DNA from: Streptomyces sp. BA2
GTDB lineage: Bacteria > Actinomycetota > Actinomycetes > Streptomycetales > Streptomycetaceae
Reading direction: 5' to 3'
NCBI RefSeq assembly: GCF_009769735.1
Contig: NZ_WSRO01000002.1
Span: 8,481,001-8,545,000 of the forward strand
DNA length: 64,000 nt
Each line of letters begins with the position of its first letter. Position 1 is the stretch's first letter. A program made the position numbers and the translations under genes. This document shows positions 1 through 8,139 of the stretch, one piece after another. The notes beneath the pieces were generated by a model that made no database searches, was not told where the DNA came from, and saw only the letters and a list, made by a program, of their open reading frames with translations.

Positions 1-575
1 GTCACGTCGCCGAGCACCGGCATCAGGACGGAGAGGGCGTGCGGGCCGACGTCCCACAGGCCGCCTCGCCGCGCCCGCCAGGGCGAGGAGAACGGGCTGG
101 TGCCGTCCGCCGAGTAGAACGAGCTGTACCAGTCGGCGCGGCCCGCGAACCAGCCCTCCGTGGCCGCCTGCTCGCTCACCCATGCCGACGTCGGGCCTGC
201 GAAGCGCAGCGTGAAGAAGACGACGGACGCCACCCGGGCCGTCTCGGCCGCCACCGCGAGGTCGCGCGCCGCGGCCACCGTCGTCGCCACCGGCTTGTCC
301 AGGAGCAGATGGCAGCCCGCCGCCGCGGCCCGCGCGGCCAGCGGTGCCTGCACGTCCGGGGGTACCGCGAACGCCACCGCGTCGCTCGCGGCGAACAGTT
401 CGTCCACGTCCGCGTACGCCGTGGTCGCGTGCGCCGAGGCCAGCGCGGCCGCCGCGTCGGGCCGCCGTCCCCACACGCCGCGGAGCTCCACGTCCGGGTG
501 CGCGGCGAGCGCGGGAGCGTGCGCGGACGAGGCCCAGGGACCCGTGCCGACCAGTCCAATTCGCAGTCTCTTCAT
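1..575 (-). CDS. Gfo/Idh/MocA-family oxidoreductase (3' part outside window)
   Basis: This is the N-terminal 190 or so residues of an NAD(P)-dependent oxidoreductase; the stop codon lies beyond the left edge. The protein opens with MKRLRIGLVGTGPWAS, a GxGxxA nucleotide-binding turn on the first beta strand. About 100 residues in comes LLLDKPVATT, which matches the conserved (E/D)KP motif that closes the Rossmann domain in this family. The start at 575 was chosen because it places the GxGxxA loop at the usual distance; an in-frame ATG at 584 is possible. Members oxidise or reduce sugars, inositols and related alcohols, but the substrate cannot be told from this fragment. The gene is divergent from the TetR gene at 839. 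Confidence 0.85.
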   Translation of the reverse strand, partial: MKRLRIGLVGTGPWASSAHAPALAAHPDVELRGVWGRRPDAAAALASAHATTAYADVDELFAASDAVAFAVPPDVQAPLAARAAAAGCHLLLDKPVATTVAAARDLAVAAETARVASVVFFTLRFAGPTSAWVSEQAATEGWFAGRADWYSSFYSADGTSPFSSPWRARRGGLWDVGPHALSVLMPVLGDV

Positions 576-838
576 GGTCGGCATTATGGCTGACTCCGTA
601 CTGTCGGCGGTGGCGAAGCCCAGTGCCCGCAAGGCAGTTGGCCGCTCTTCGTTCTTGTTTCCAAGCCGCGAGTGGCTGGATCTCGTATCCGAAACCTGCC
701 GTGGTGAAAGCGCATTCACCCGCTATGGTGAATTGCCATTCACTTCGCTTCGCCTCCGTCCACTTCTGCGGACATTCGTGCCCGTGCTGGAGTGATCATG
801 AAGTTCGCCCCGATATCTTCCGCAGATAGCGCAGGCAT
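576..838. promoter_or_regulatory. Divergent promoter region with two tandem palindromes
   Basis: This 263-base gap between the oxidoreductase and the TetR gene carries two 16-bp inverted repeats of one pattern, GTGAA-N6-TTCAC: GTGAAAGCGCATTCAC at 704-719 and the perfect GTGAATTGCCATTCAC at 728-743. Their centres are 24 bp apart. They lie about 95-135 bases upstream of the TetR start. A natural reading is a double operator for the adjacent TetR repressor, but a third copy far away at 26135-26150 leaves the owner open. No -10/-35 pair is clear by eye. Confidence 0.6.
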
Positions 839-1450
839 ATGCACATGACCACATCCGCCTCCGGGGCGGCGACGGAACCCGAGGCCTCCCTCGCCGCGCC
901 CGCACGCCGCGACGCCGAAGCGACGAAGGCCGCCATCATCCGCGCCGCCCGCTACCTCCTGGCGCGGCACGCCCACGCCGACATCACGCTCAAGGCGGTG
1001 GCCGAACGGGCCGGTGTGAGCGCGCCGCTGATCCTGAAGTACTTCGGCAACAAGGACGCGCTCTTCGCCCGCGTCATGTCCTTCGAGGCCGACGTCGAGG
1101 GACTGCTCGACGCGCCCCTCGCCGCACTGGGCCACCACATGGTCCACCACCTGCTGACCGGCCAGGCCGAGCACGGCGCCGACCCCATCCTGCGGATCGT
1201 CTTCGCCCCGCTCCACCGCGAGCAGGGCGACACCCTGCGCACGAACTTCCGTACGCAGGTGGTGCACCGCCTCAGCGAACGCCTCGAAGGGCCGGACGCC
1301 GGCGTGCGCGCCGAGCTCGCGGTGGGCACACTGCTCGGTCTCGGCGTGATGTACGGAATAGCCCGCGGGCCGCACTTGCGCGGTACACCCGTCGCCGAGA
1401 TCACCGAGCTGTACGCGCCCACGGTGCAGGCCTTCCTCACGCCTCCGTGA
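839..1450 (+). CDS. TetR-family transcriptional regulator
   Basis: A 203-residue TetR repressor. Residues about 25-75 form the DNA-binding domain: KAAIIRAARYLLARH begins helix 1 and the helix-turn-helix reads ITLKAVAERAGVSAPLILKY followed by FGNKDALF, the usual end of the TetR motif. The rest is the helical ligand-binding domain, which does not identify the ligand. An in-frame TAG at 827-829 limits the start to ATG 839 or ATG 845; neither has a good Shine-Dalgarno sequence. Two palindromes at 704-743 are candidate operators. The cupin gene follows 52 bases downstream on the same strand and may be co-transcribed. Confidence 0.9.
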   Translation: MHMTTSASGAATEPEASLAAPARRDAEATKAAIIRAARYLLARHAHADITLKAVAERAGVSAPLILKYFGNKDALFARVMSFEADVEGLLDAPLAALGHHMVHHLLTGQAEHGADPILRIVFAPLHREQGDTLRTNFRTQVVHRLSERLEGPDAGVRAELAVGTLLGLGVMYGIARGPHLRGTPVAEITELYAPTVQAFLTPP

Positions 1451-1502
1451 GGGCGACGCCCGGCCCTCGGATCCCCCTCGACCTCCGGAACGGAGAGCAC
1501 GT

Positions 1503-1949
1503 ATGAACGACGCGAGCGAACGCCCTGCCCTGGCAAGCGAGTTGGGCATGGAGCCGCACCCGGAAGGCGGCTGGTTCGTCGAGACCTGGGTCTCGGACCA
1601 CTCCTTCACGCCCACCGGCTACCCCGGCGCGCGGACGGCGGCCACCGCCATCTACTTCCTGCTCTGCCCGGGGGAGGAGTCCCGCTGGCACGTGGTGCGC
1701 TCCGACGAGATCTGGCTGTGGCACCGCGGCGGCCCCCTGGATCTGCGCCTGGGAGGTGACGGCGCGCTCCCGAAGGAGGGCGCGGCACCCATGCGCCTCG
1801 GTCCGGGCGTCGAGCACGGTGAGCGCCCGCAGATCCTGGTGCCCGGCGGTGTATGGCAGGCGGCGCGCCCCACCGGCGACGAACCGGTCCTGGTGAGCTG
1901 CGTCGTCGCGCCCGGCTTCGACTACGCGGACTTCCGGCTGGCGGACTGA
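1503..1949 (+). CDS. Cupin-fold protein, DUF985 type
   Basis: A 148-residue soluble protein of the DUF985 cupin family. It begins with the family's typical LGMEPHPEGGWFVETW segment (residues about 14-30). The central strands YFLLCPGEESRWHVVRSDEIW and the conserved LWHRGGPLDL stretch form the single cupin barrel. Some relatives bind sugar-like ligands, but no enzyme activity can be inferred here. The ATG at 1503 follows GGAGAGCAC, an acceptable ribosome-binding site. Its last 28 bases overlap the 3' end of the convergent DMT transporter gene. Confidence 0.85.
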   Translation: MNDASERPALASELGMEPHPEGGWFVETWVSDHSFTPTGYPGARTAATAIYFLLCPGEESRWHVVRSDEIWLWHRGGPLDLRLGGDGALPKEGAAPMRLGPGVEHGERPQILVPGGVWQAARPTGDEPVLVSCVVAPGFDYADFRLAD

Positions 1950-2866
1950 CGCGGTGCGCTCGCCGGTTCCTCCCGCCGGGAGCACACCACCGATGCCTCC
2001 GGCTCCTTCCCCCGGTGCACGACCGCGACCGCCGCGAGCCCGACCGCGAGGCCCAACGCCGTCTGTACGCCGAAGGGTTCGCCGAACATCAGGGCACCCC
2101 ACAGGGCCGTCACCGGCGCCATCAGGAACATCAGCGTGTTGACCTGCGTGACCCCGGAGCGCCGCAGGATCAGCCAGTAGAGCCCGTACCCGCCGAAGGT
2201 GGAGAGCGTCACCAGCCAGCTGATCGCCACCCAGAAGGACGTCTCCGCCGGCGGTGTCGCGGCGCCCGCGCCCACCGCGAGCGCCGTGAAGATGACGGCG
2301 CTGGTCACGCAGTGGACCGTCATCGAGACCGCCGGGGCGACCGGGCGTGGGGAGCGGCGGTCCAGGAAGGTCGCCGCGACCAGGGAGAACATCCCGAGGA
2401 ACGGCACCAGGTAGGCCCACCAGGGGGCGTCGGTGCCGCCCGTGGCGTCCGCCGCCGTCACGATGACGACCCCGGTCACGCCGAGCCCGAGGCCCACCCA
2501 CTGCGTGCGCGAGACGTACTGGCCGAGCAGCGGTCCGGCGAGCGCGCCCGCCACCAGTGGCTGGGTGCCGTCGATCAGGGCGGTGGTGCCGCTGGAGACG
2601 CCGAGCTGGATCGCGTAGTACACGGTGAGCAGATAGCCGCTCTGCGACAGCGCCCCGACGACCGCCTGCCGTATCGCGTCACGTGCCGTGAAGCCGCGCC
2701 AGGACGCCCGCGCCACGGTGAGGGCGACGACCGCGAGCACGAGGGCCAGCGGCAGGAACCGCCACATGAGGACGGTCACGGCGGACGCGCTCCCGGCGCC
2801 CAGCTTGGCTCCGATGAAGCCCGAGCTCCAGGTCAGTACGAACGCGATCGAGAGCAGAAAGTTCAT
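1922..2866 (-). CDS. DMT-superfamily transporter (EamA)
   Basis: A 314-residue inner-membrane protein with about ten hydrophobic segments arranged as two EamA repeats. The first begins NFLLSIAFVLTWSSGFIGAK and the second begins near residue 150 (WWAYLVPFLGMFSLVAATF). Such proteins export amino acids, nucleosides or other metabolites. The hydrophilic C-terminal tail of about 35 residues is poorly conserved in this family. It is transcribed divergently from the TetR gene at 2951, with two palindromic sites between them, so it is the likely regulated efflux target of that repressor. It overlaps the convergent cupin gene by 28 bases. The substrate is unknown. Confidence 0.9.
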   Translation of the reverse strand: MNFLLSIAFVLTWSSGFIGAKLGAGSASAVTVLMWRFLPLALVLAVVALTVARASWRGFTARDAIRQAVVGALSQSGYLLTVYYAIQLGVSSGTTALIDGTQPLVAGALAGPLLGQYVSRTQWVGLGLGVTGVVIVTAADATGGTDAPWWAYLVPFLGMFSLVAATFLDRRSPRPVAPAVSMTVHCVTSAVIFTALAVGAGAATPPAETSFWVAISWLVTLSTFGGYGLYWLILRRSGVTQVNTLMFLMAPVTALWGALMFGEPFGVQTALGLAVGLAAVAVVHRGKEPEASVVCSRREEPASAPRQSASRKSA

Positions 2867-2896
2867 GGTGTGCCTCCGAGTGCCCCACCGAGTGAG

Positions 2897-2941
2897 GTAA
2901 ACCGATCTGTCTACTTCTGCCGAGTATACAGATCGGTTTAC
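2897..2941. promoter_or_regulatory. Paired TetR-type operators in the divergent promoter
   Basis: Two 16-bp imperfect palindromes of form TAnACnGATCnGTnTA lie at 2898-2913 and 2925-2940, centres 27 bp apart. Together they also form a perfect 14-bp inverted repeat (GTAAACCGATCTGT at 2897-2910 and its complement at 2928-2941). The right copy ends 10 bases before the TetR start codon, so occupancy should block both divergent promoters. The pattern fits TetR dimers bound side by side. Confidence 0.8.
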
Positions 2942-2950
2942 TATGGGGGC

Positions 2951-3607
2951 ATGGCCGAGCTACTGAGTGAGATCGTGAAGGACGCCGCCGGAGCCGAAGG
3001 CGGGCCGCGGAGGATCGTCATGACGCCGGGCGCGCGGCGCGCGCTCGACGCCGCGAGCGCGCTGTTCTACGACCGCGGCATCCACGCCGTCGGGGTGGAC
3101 CTCATCGCCGCCGAGGCCGGGGTCACCAAGAAGACGCTCTACGACCGCTTCGGCTCCAAGGAGCAGATCGTCGTCGAGTATCTGGCGGCCCGCGACGAGC
3201 GCTGGCAGGCCTTCCTCGCTCCGTACGTCGAGGCCGCGAACACCCCGCGGGCCAGGATCCTGGCCGTTTTCGACGCCTCGCGCGACTGGGCCGGCGCGAA
3301 CAGCGCCAAGGGCTGCAGCATGGTCAACGCGCATGCCGAGATCAGTGACCCCGCGCACCCCGCGTATCAGGTCATCACCGGCCAGAAGGCCTGGATGCTC
3401 GCCCTGTTCACCGGCCTCGCCCGCGACATCGCGCCCCGGCGGGCGGCGAAACTCGGCCGGACGCTCATGCTGCTGCACGAGGGCGGCCTGGTCGCGCACG
3501 GCCTGCGGATCTTCCCGGACGCGATCGACCACGCACGTGACGAGGCGGCGGCGCTGCTCCGTGACGCTCTCCGCGTCACCCCCGACGCTGATGAAAAGCG
3601 CAGGTGA
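2951..3607 (+). CDS. TetR-family regulator, probable repressor of the divergent exporter
   Basis: A 218-residue TetR protein. After a 25-residue N-terminal extension, the DNA-binding domain starts at RRALDAASALFYDRG. Its helix-turn-helix reads VDLIAAEAGVTKKTLYDRFG followed by SKEQIVVEYL. The C-terminal ligand domain contains KGCSMVNAHAEI, a motif common in regulators of small-molecule exporters. The ATG at 2951 is preferred because the reading frame upstream runs through the divergent gene and operators. It sits 10 bases downstream of the paired palindromes, so autoregulation and control of the DMT gene at 1922-2866 are expected. The inducer is unknown. Confidence 0.9.
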   Translation: MAELLSEIVKDAAGAEGGPRRIVMTPGARRALDAASALFYDRGIHAVGVDLIAAEAGVTKKTLYDRFGSKEQIVVEYLAARDERWQAFLAPYVEAANTPRARILAVFDASRDWAGANSAKGCSMVNAHAEISDPAHPAYQVITGQKAWMLALFTGLARDIAPRRAAKLGRTLMLLHEGGLVAHGLRIFPDAIDHARDEAAALLRDALRVTPDADEKRR

Positions 3608-3799
3608 GAACCCCTTTGCGAGCCCCTTTGGGGAAGTCTTTGCCGTTGGCCGGAATGTGTCGTTCCGTGTTACGGGCTCATTGACCGTACGCAGTCGCGG
3701 GGCGCACGCTGGCCATATAGATGCTGCCTACATCTAGTGCCGCCTGTACCTAGTTCCTCGGGTGGTGGCGCACGGGCAGCGTGAAGCAGGAGGTAGCGC
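3608..3799. promoter_or_regulatory. Leader region of asnB
   Basis: This 192-base gap should contain the asnB promoter. The only symmetric element I see is TAGATG-N7-CATCTA at 3718-3736, about 65 bases upstream of the start codon. A weak CCCC-TTT-GGGG stem near 3626 could aid termination of the TetR transcript but lacks a T-run. No riboswitch was recognised. Confidence 0.35.
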
Positions 3800-5641
3800 A
3801 TGTGTGGCATTACTGGCTGGGTCTCCTTCGACCGTGATCTGCGGTCCGCGTCCGGCACGTTGGACGCGATGACCGAGACGATGTCCTGCCGCGGCCCCGA
3901 CGACCGCGGAACCTGGACCGAAGGCCCCGCCGGGCTCGGGCACCGCAGGCTCGCCATCATCGACCTGCCCGGCGGGCGCCAGCCCATGACCGTGCGGACA
4001 CCGCGCGGCACCGTCGCCCTCGTCTACTCGGGGGAGACCTACAACTTCACCGAACTGCGCCGCGAACTGACCGGGCGCGGCCACGAGTTCACCACCGACT
4101 CCGACACCGAGGTCGTCCTGCGCGGCTATCTGGAGTGGGGCGAGGCGGTCGCAGAACGGCTCAACGGCATGTACGCGTTCGCGGTGTGGGACGGCAGGCA
4201 CGACAAGCTCGTCATGATCCGCGACCGGATGGGCATCAAGCCCTTCTACTATTACGAGACCCCGGACGGCGTCCTCTTCGGCTCCGAACCCAAGGCGATC
4301 CTCGCCAACCCGCTGGCCCGCGCCCGGGTGACCGCCGACGGACTGCGGGAGGTCTTCACCGTCGTCAAGACCCCTGGCCACGCCGTGTGGGACGGCATGA
4401 ACGAGGTCGAACCCGGCACCGTCGTGACCGTCGACCGCTCCGGTCTGCGCCGCCACGTCTACTGGCAGCTGGAGACCCGTCCGCACACCGACGGCCGCGA
4501 CGAGTCCGTCGCCAAGGTGCGTGAACTCCTCGACGACATCGTGCGCCGCCAGCTCGTCTCGGACGTGCCGCGCTGCACCCTGCTCTCCGGCGGCCTCGAC
4601 TCCTCGGCGATGACCGCGCTCGCCGCTCGTCAACTCGGCGAAGCGGGCGAGACCGTACGCAGCTTCGCCGTGGACTTCGTCGGCCAGAGCGAGAACTTCG
4701 TCGCCGACGCGCTGCGCTCCACCCCGGACACCCCCTACGTGCACGACGTGGCCAAGGCCGCCGGCACCGATCACCGCGACATCGTCCTGGACTCGCACGC
4801 CCTCGCCGACCCCGAGGTCCGGGCCAAGATGATCAGCGCCCGCGACCTGCCCATGGGCTTCGGCGACATGGACGCCTCCCTCTACCTCCTCTTCCGGGCC
4901 ATCCGCGAACACTCGACGGTCGCGCTCTCGGGGGAGTCCGCTGACGAGGTCTTCGGCGGCTACCTCCAGTTCTTCGACGAGGAGGCGCGCAACGCCGACA
5001 CCTTCCCCTGGCTGGTGAAGTTCGCCGAGCAGTTCGGCGACGACGCCGGCGTCCTGCGCCCCGACCTGACCGCCGCCCTCGACCTGCCCTCGTACATCCA
5101 GGGCAGTTACGACACGGCCGTCGGCGGCATCGAACGGCTCGACGGCGAGAGTGACTTCGAGTTCCGGATGCGCAAGATCTGCCACCTGCACCTGACCCGG
5201 TTCGTGCGCGTCCTGCTCGACCGCAAGGACCGCGCGAGCATGGCCGTCGGGCTCGAGGTGCGAGTGCCGTTCTGCGACCACCGCCTGGTCGAGTACGTCT
5301 ACAACGCCCCCTGGTCCCTGAAGTCCTTCGACGGCAGGGAGAAGAGCCTGCTGCGGGAGGCGACGGCGGACGTCCTGCCGCGCTCCGTGTACGACCGCGT
5401 GAAGAGCCCCTACCCCTCCACGCAGGACCCCAAGTACGCCGTCGCCCTCCAGGGACACGTCAAGGATCTGCTCGCCGAGCCCGCCCACCCGGTCTTCGAC
5501 CTCGTCGACCGGGACCGGGTGAAGCGGGCGGCGGGACGCGACGTGCCGCAGATCACCCAGGCGTCCCGGCGTGGCCTCGAACGCACGCTGGATCTGGCGC
5601 TCTGGCTTGAGCTGTACAAGCCGGAGATCTCCCTGGCCTGA
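3800..5641 (+). CDS. asnB: Asparagine synthetase (glutamine-hydrolysing), AsnB type
   Basis: A 613-residue two-domain enzyme converting aspartate, glutamine and ATP to asparagine, glutamate, AMP and PPi. The class II glutaminase domain begins with the nucleophile Cys2 (MCGITGWV), followed by RGPDDRG and LAIIDLPGGRQP. The synthetase domain has the PP-loop SGGLDSS at residues 263-269 and the later LSGESADEVFGGY motif. The usual oxyanion-hole NGE segment reads YSGETYNF here, with Ser for Asn; I believe this occurs in actinobacterial AsnB proteins, so it is probably not inactivating. The ATG at 3800 has GGAGGTAGC upstream. It appears monocistronic; housekeeping asparagine synthesis is more likely than a peptide-tailoring role. 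Confidence 0.93.
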   Translation: MCGITGWVSFDRDLRSASGTLDAMTETMSCRGPDDRGTWTEGPAGLGHRRLAIIDLPGGRQPMTVRTPRGTVALVYSGETYNFTELRRELTGRGHEFTTDSDTEVVLRGYLEWGEAVAERLNGMYAFAVWDGRHDKLVMIRDRMGIKPFYYYETPDGVLFGSEPKAILANPLARARVTADGLREVFTVVKTPGHAVWDGMNEVEPGTVVTVDRSGLRRHVYWQLETRPHTDGRDESVAKVRELLDDIVRRQLVSDVPRCTLLSGGLDSSAMTALAARQLGEAGETVRSFAVDFVGQSENFVADALRSTPDTPYVHDVAKAAGTDHRDIVLDSHALADPEVRAKMISARDLPMGFGDMDASLYLLFRAIREHSTVALSGESADEVFGGYLQFFDEEARNADTFPWLVKFAEQFGDDAGVLRPDLTAALDLPSYIQGSYDTAVGGIERLDGESDFEFRMRKICHLHLTRFVRVLLDRKDRASMAVGLEVRVPFCDHRLVEYVYNAPWSLKSFDGREKSLLREATADVLPRSVYDRVKSPYPSTQDPKYAVALQGHVKDLLAEPAHPVFDLVDRDRVKRAAGRDVPQITQASRRGLERTLDLALWLELYKPEISLA

Positions 5642-5659
5642 GCCGGCCCGCCCCGGAAC

Positions 5660-5995
5660 TCACTGTCCCGAGCAGCTGCGGACCGCCGGCTGCGGTGGTA
5701 CCCGTCCCTCGGGGGCGGGCTCCACCGCGACCGCTGTGGCCGCGAGGGTGTCGAGGAAGCGCTGGAGCGCGGGTGCGCCACCGGGACCCAGGCGCCGGCG
5801 GATCGGCGGCACGGCCGCCGGAGCGCCGGAGCCGCGCCGGGCCCCGGCGGTGGGAAAGGGGAGCTCCGTGGCGTCGACGGTCACGGCCCGGCGTATGAAC
5901 TCATCGACCGGGAGCCCGAGTTGGTCCGCGTTCCGCAGGACCGCTTCGTACTCGTCGGGCGTGAACAAGACCTGCACAGGCTTGGCACCGTCCAT
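5660..5995 (-). CDS. Small conserved hypothetical protein, possibly ribbon-helix-helix-like
   Basis: A 111-residue protein of unknown function. Its N-terminus, MDGAKPVQVLFTPDEYEAVL followed by RNADQLGLPVDEFIRRAV, has one short strand and two amphipathic helices, as in ribbon-helix-helix DNA-binding proteins. The remainder is proline- and alanine-rich. In-frame starts further upstream (to about 6082) exist, but the sequence before 5995 looks non-coding, and no start has a strong ribosome-binding site. It is convergent with asnB, 18 bases from its stop. The ribbon-helix-helix idea is a shape-based inference. Confidence 0.55.
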   Translation of the reverse strand: MDGAKPVQVLFTPDEYEAVLRNADQLGLPVDEFIRRAVTVDATELPFPTAGARRGSGAPAAVPPIRRRLGPGGAPALQRFLDTLAATAVAVEPAPEGRVPPQPAVRSCSGQ

Positions 5996-6100
5996 GAACG
6001 CATGATGCCGGTCCGAGGGTGCGCCGCGCGGTGCGGTTGGCATATTCGCGCTCGAAGGCGTGAAACGGACCGGAGTGGACATGAACGGTCGGAAATAGAG

Positions 6101-6160
6101 GTAGGCCCCGACCGGACGGGGGAATCGCGATCGGGACCTACGCACTGTTCAACGGTGAAC
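6101..6160 (-). terminator. Hairpins downstream of the FGE-like gene
   Basis: An 11-bp stem with one mismatch pairs GTAGGCCCCGA (6101-6111) with TCGGGACCTAC (6131-6141). A smaller hairpin, GTTCA-ACGG-TGAAC, lies at 6147-6160. Both are downstream of the minus-strand DGPF/sigma/FGE operon and may terminate it. There is no T-run, which is usual in Streptomyces. Confidence 0.45.
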
Positions 6161-6229
6161 CAACCATCGGTGTTCCCAGGTGAGGCGCCTGTTGTTGTGA
6201 GCTGTGTTACGTGTGCGCGGGTGGTCTCG

Positions 6230-6886
6230 TCACGTGCGCGCGGGTGCCAGGGAACGCGCGACGCGGAACCCCACGTCGTCGATCCGGAACGTCGGGTGGC
6301 TGCGGCGCCGCACCGAGGCCCGGCAGCTCCAGTGCTCGTCGAACCACCCACCGCCACGGAGCACCCGATAGGTGCCATAGACCTCGGGGTCGTAGAGATC
6401 CCAGCACCACTCCCACACGTTGCCGATCATGTCGTGCAAGCCCCACGCGTTGGGCCGCTTGCCGCCCACGTCGTGGATCCGTCCGGAGCCGTTGCCGCCG
6501 TGCCAGGCGATCTCGTCGAGCGGCCCGTACCGCGCACCGGCCGTGCCGGCCCGGCACGCGTGCTCCCACTCGGCCTCGGTCGGCAGTCGGTATCCGTCCG
6601 CGGACGCGTCCCACTCGGCGCCCTCATCGCTGCCGAGGAGGTAGGCGGGAGTCAGTCCCTCGCGCAGGGACAGGGCGTTGCAGAACCGGACCGCGTCCAG
6701 CCAGGAAACGCCCTCGACGGGCAGCCGGTCGCCGTGCGCGCTGCTCGGGCGCTCGCCGGTGACCTGCGCGTACTGCTCCTGGGTGACGGGGAAGGCGGCC
6801 AGTTCGTGGGCCGCGACCTCGACCGGCCAGCTGCGTCGCGTCCGCCGGTCCGACAGTGTCACCTGCCCCGCCGGGACGCTGATCAT
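6230..6886 (-). CDS. FGE/SUMF1-fold protein downstream of ECF42 sigma factor
   Basis: A 218-residue protein with the formylglycine-generating-enzyme fold. Typical marks are FPVTQEQYAQVTG (residues about 33-45), PVEGVSWLDAVRFCNALS, YRLPTEAEWEHACRAG, GLHDMIGNVWEWCWD and RVLRGGGWFDEHWSCRAS. Genuine copper-dependent FGEs use two cysteines in the last block; only one is visible here, so conversion of sulfatase cysteine is doubtful. Other members of the fold modify small molecules or are structural. It starts 14 bases after the sigma factor stop, so it is very likely the third gene of the DGPF/sigma operon. Its role there is unknown. Confidence 0.8.
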   Translation of the reverse strand: MISVPAGQVTLSDRRTRRSWPVEVAAHELAAFPVTQEQYAQVTGERPSSAHGDRLPVEGVSWLDAVRFCNALSLREGLTPAYLLGSDEGAEWDASADGYRLPTEAEWEHACRAGTAGARYGPLDEIAWHGGNGSGRIHDVGGKRPNAWGLHDMIGNVWEWCWDLYDPEVYGTYRVLRGGGWFDEHWSCRASVRRRSHPTFRIDDVGFRVARSLAPART

Positions 6887-6900
6887 CTCGTTCTCCGTAC

Positions 6901-8139
6901 TCAGGTCGACGACAGGCGGGCCGCACGCATCTGCAGGTAGCGCGTCTCGGGGATGCTCAGCGTACGCTTGGCCGCCAACTGGTAGGCGGCGCGGGCCGCG
7001 TCCGTCTCGCCCGCCCGCTCCAGGAGGTGGGCGCGCACGGCGTCGAGCCGGTGATGGCCCGCCAACCGGTCCTCAAGGGCCGCGACTTCGGCAAGACCGG
7101 CGCGCGGCCCGTGCACCATCGCGAAGGCCACGGCCCGGCTGAGTTCGGCCATGGGTTCGGGAGCACGGCGTACGAGGATGTCGTAGAGGGCGAGGATCTG
7201 CGGCCAGTCGGTGTCGTCGGCGCGCGCGGCCTCGTCGTGCAGCGCGGCGATCGCCGCCTGCAACTGGTAGGCGCCCGCGGGGCCTTGGGACAGGGCCTTC
7301 TCGACCAGCGCGGAGCCTTCCTCGATCGCGCGCCGGTCCCAGCGTGAGCGGTCCTGTTCGTCGAGCGGGATCAGCTCACCGTGCGGGCCGGTGCGGGCAG
7401 CGCTGCGGGCCTCGGTGAGCAGCATGAGCGCGAGCAGCCCGGTCACCGCGCCGTCCTCGGGCAGCAGCGTGCGCACGGAACGGGTGAGCCGGATCGCCTC
7501 CCGCGCGAGATCCGAGCGGTGCAGGGCGCTGCCGGACGTCGCGGTGTACCCCTCGTTGAAGATGAGGTAGAGCACCTGGAGCACCACAGCGAGCCGCTGA
7601 TCACGGTCCTTCGCGCACGGCTGCCGGAACGGCACCCCCTTGACCTTCGCCTTCGCCCTGCTGATGCGCTGCGCCATCGTCGACTCGGGCACGAGATGGG
7701 CGCGGGCGATCTCCGCCGTGGTCAGACCGCCGACCGCGCGCAGCGTGAGGGCGACCTGCGCGGCCGGGCTCAGCCCCGGATGGCAGCACAGGAAGAGCAG
7801 GGTCAGGGTGTCGTCGTCGGACGGCGCGCGGCCCTCGCCCGGCGCGGGCGCCGTGAAGGCGTCCCGCGGCGACATCTGGGCGGCCTCCTCCTCCCGTCTG
7901 CGCCGCGCCTCGTCACTGCGCAGCTGATCCATGAGCCGCCGCGACGCGACCCTGATCAGCCAGCCGCGCGGATTCTCGGGAACACCCTGATCGGGCCACT
8001 GCCGCGCGGCGGCGAGCAGAGCCTCCTGCACGGCGTCCTCGGCCTCGCCGAAGTGCCCGTACCGGCGCACGAGCGCACCGAGGACCTGCGGCGCGTGCAG
8101 GCGCAGCAGGTCCTCGACCGTGGCGGTGCCGTTCAGCAC
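6901..8139 (-). CDS. ECF42-group RNA polymerase sigma factor with C-terminal TPR-like domain
   Basis: A 412-residue extracytoplasmic-function sigma factor. Region sigma-2 is at the N-terminus (LLRLHAPQVLGALVRRYGHF, then AEDAVQEALLAAARQWP). Sigma-4 is around residues 125-170 (LTLRAVGGLTTAEIARAHLV, then STMAQRISRAKAKVKG). The long C-terminal half with YLIFNEGYTATSG and repeated helices is the signature extension of ECF42 proteins, which lack a classical anti-sigma factor. The GTG start at 8139 overlaps the DGPF stop by 7 bases, indicating translational coupling. ECF42 factors are known to drive their neighbouring DGPF genes, and a matching promoter lies at 8605-8633. Confidence 0.93.
   Translation of the reverse strand: MLNGTATVEDLLRLHAPQVLGALVRRYGHFGEAEDAVQEALLAAARQWPDQGVPENPRGWLIRVASRRLMDQLRSDEARRRREEEAAQMSPRDAFTAPAPGEGRAPSDDDTLTLLFLCCHPGLSPAAQVALTLRAVGGLTTAEIARAHLVPESTMAQRISRAKAKVKGVPFRQPCAKDRDQRLAVVLQVLYLIFNEGYTATSGSALHRSDLAREAIRLTRSVRTLLPEDGAVTGLLALMLLTEARSAARTGPHGELIPLDEQDRSRWDRRAIEEGSALVEKALSQGPAGAYQLQAAIAALHDEAARADDTDWPQILALYDILVRRAPEPMAELSRAVAFAMVHGPRAGLAEVAALEDRLAGHHRLDAVRAHLLERAGETDAARAAYQLAAKRTLSIPETRYLQMRAARLSST

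Noticed and set aside
39..593. Long plus-strand ORF opposite the left-edge oxidoreductase
   Set aside because: Arg/Gly-rich translation without domains; it is the antisense shadow of the minus-strand oxidoreductase.
1853..2950. N-terminal extension of the TetR frame at 2951
   Set aside because: It runs antisense through the DMT transporter gene and the operators, and the translation is low-complexity; the TetR domain begins properly at 2951.
3800..5641. AsnB as part of a lasso-peptide or antibiotic cluster
   Set aside because: No precursor peptide, protease or biosynthetic partner lies nearby; housekeeping asparagine synthesis is simpler.
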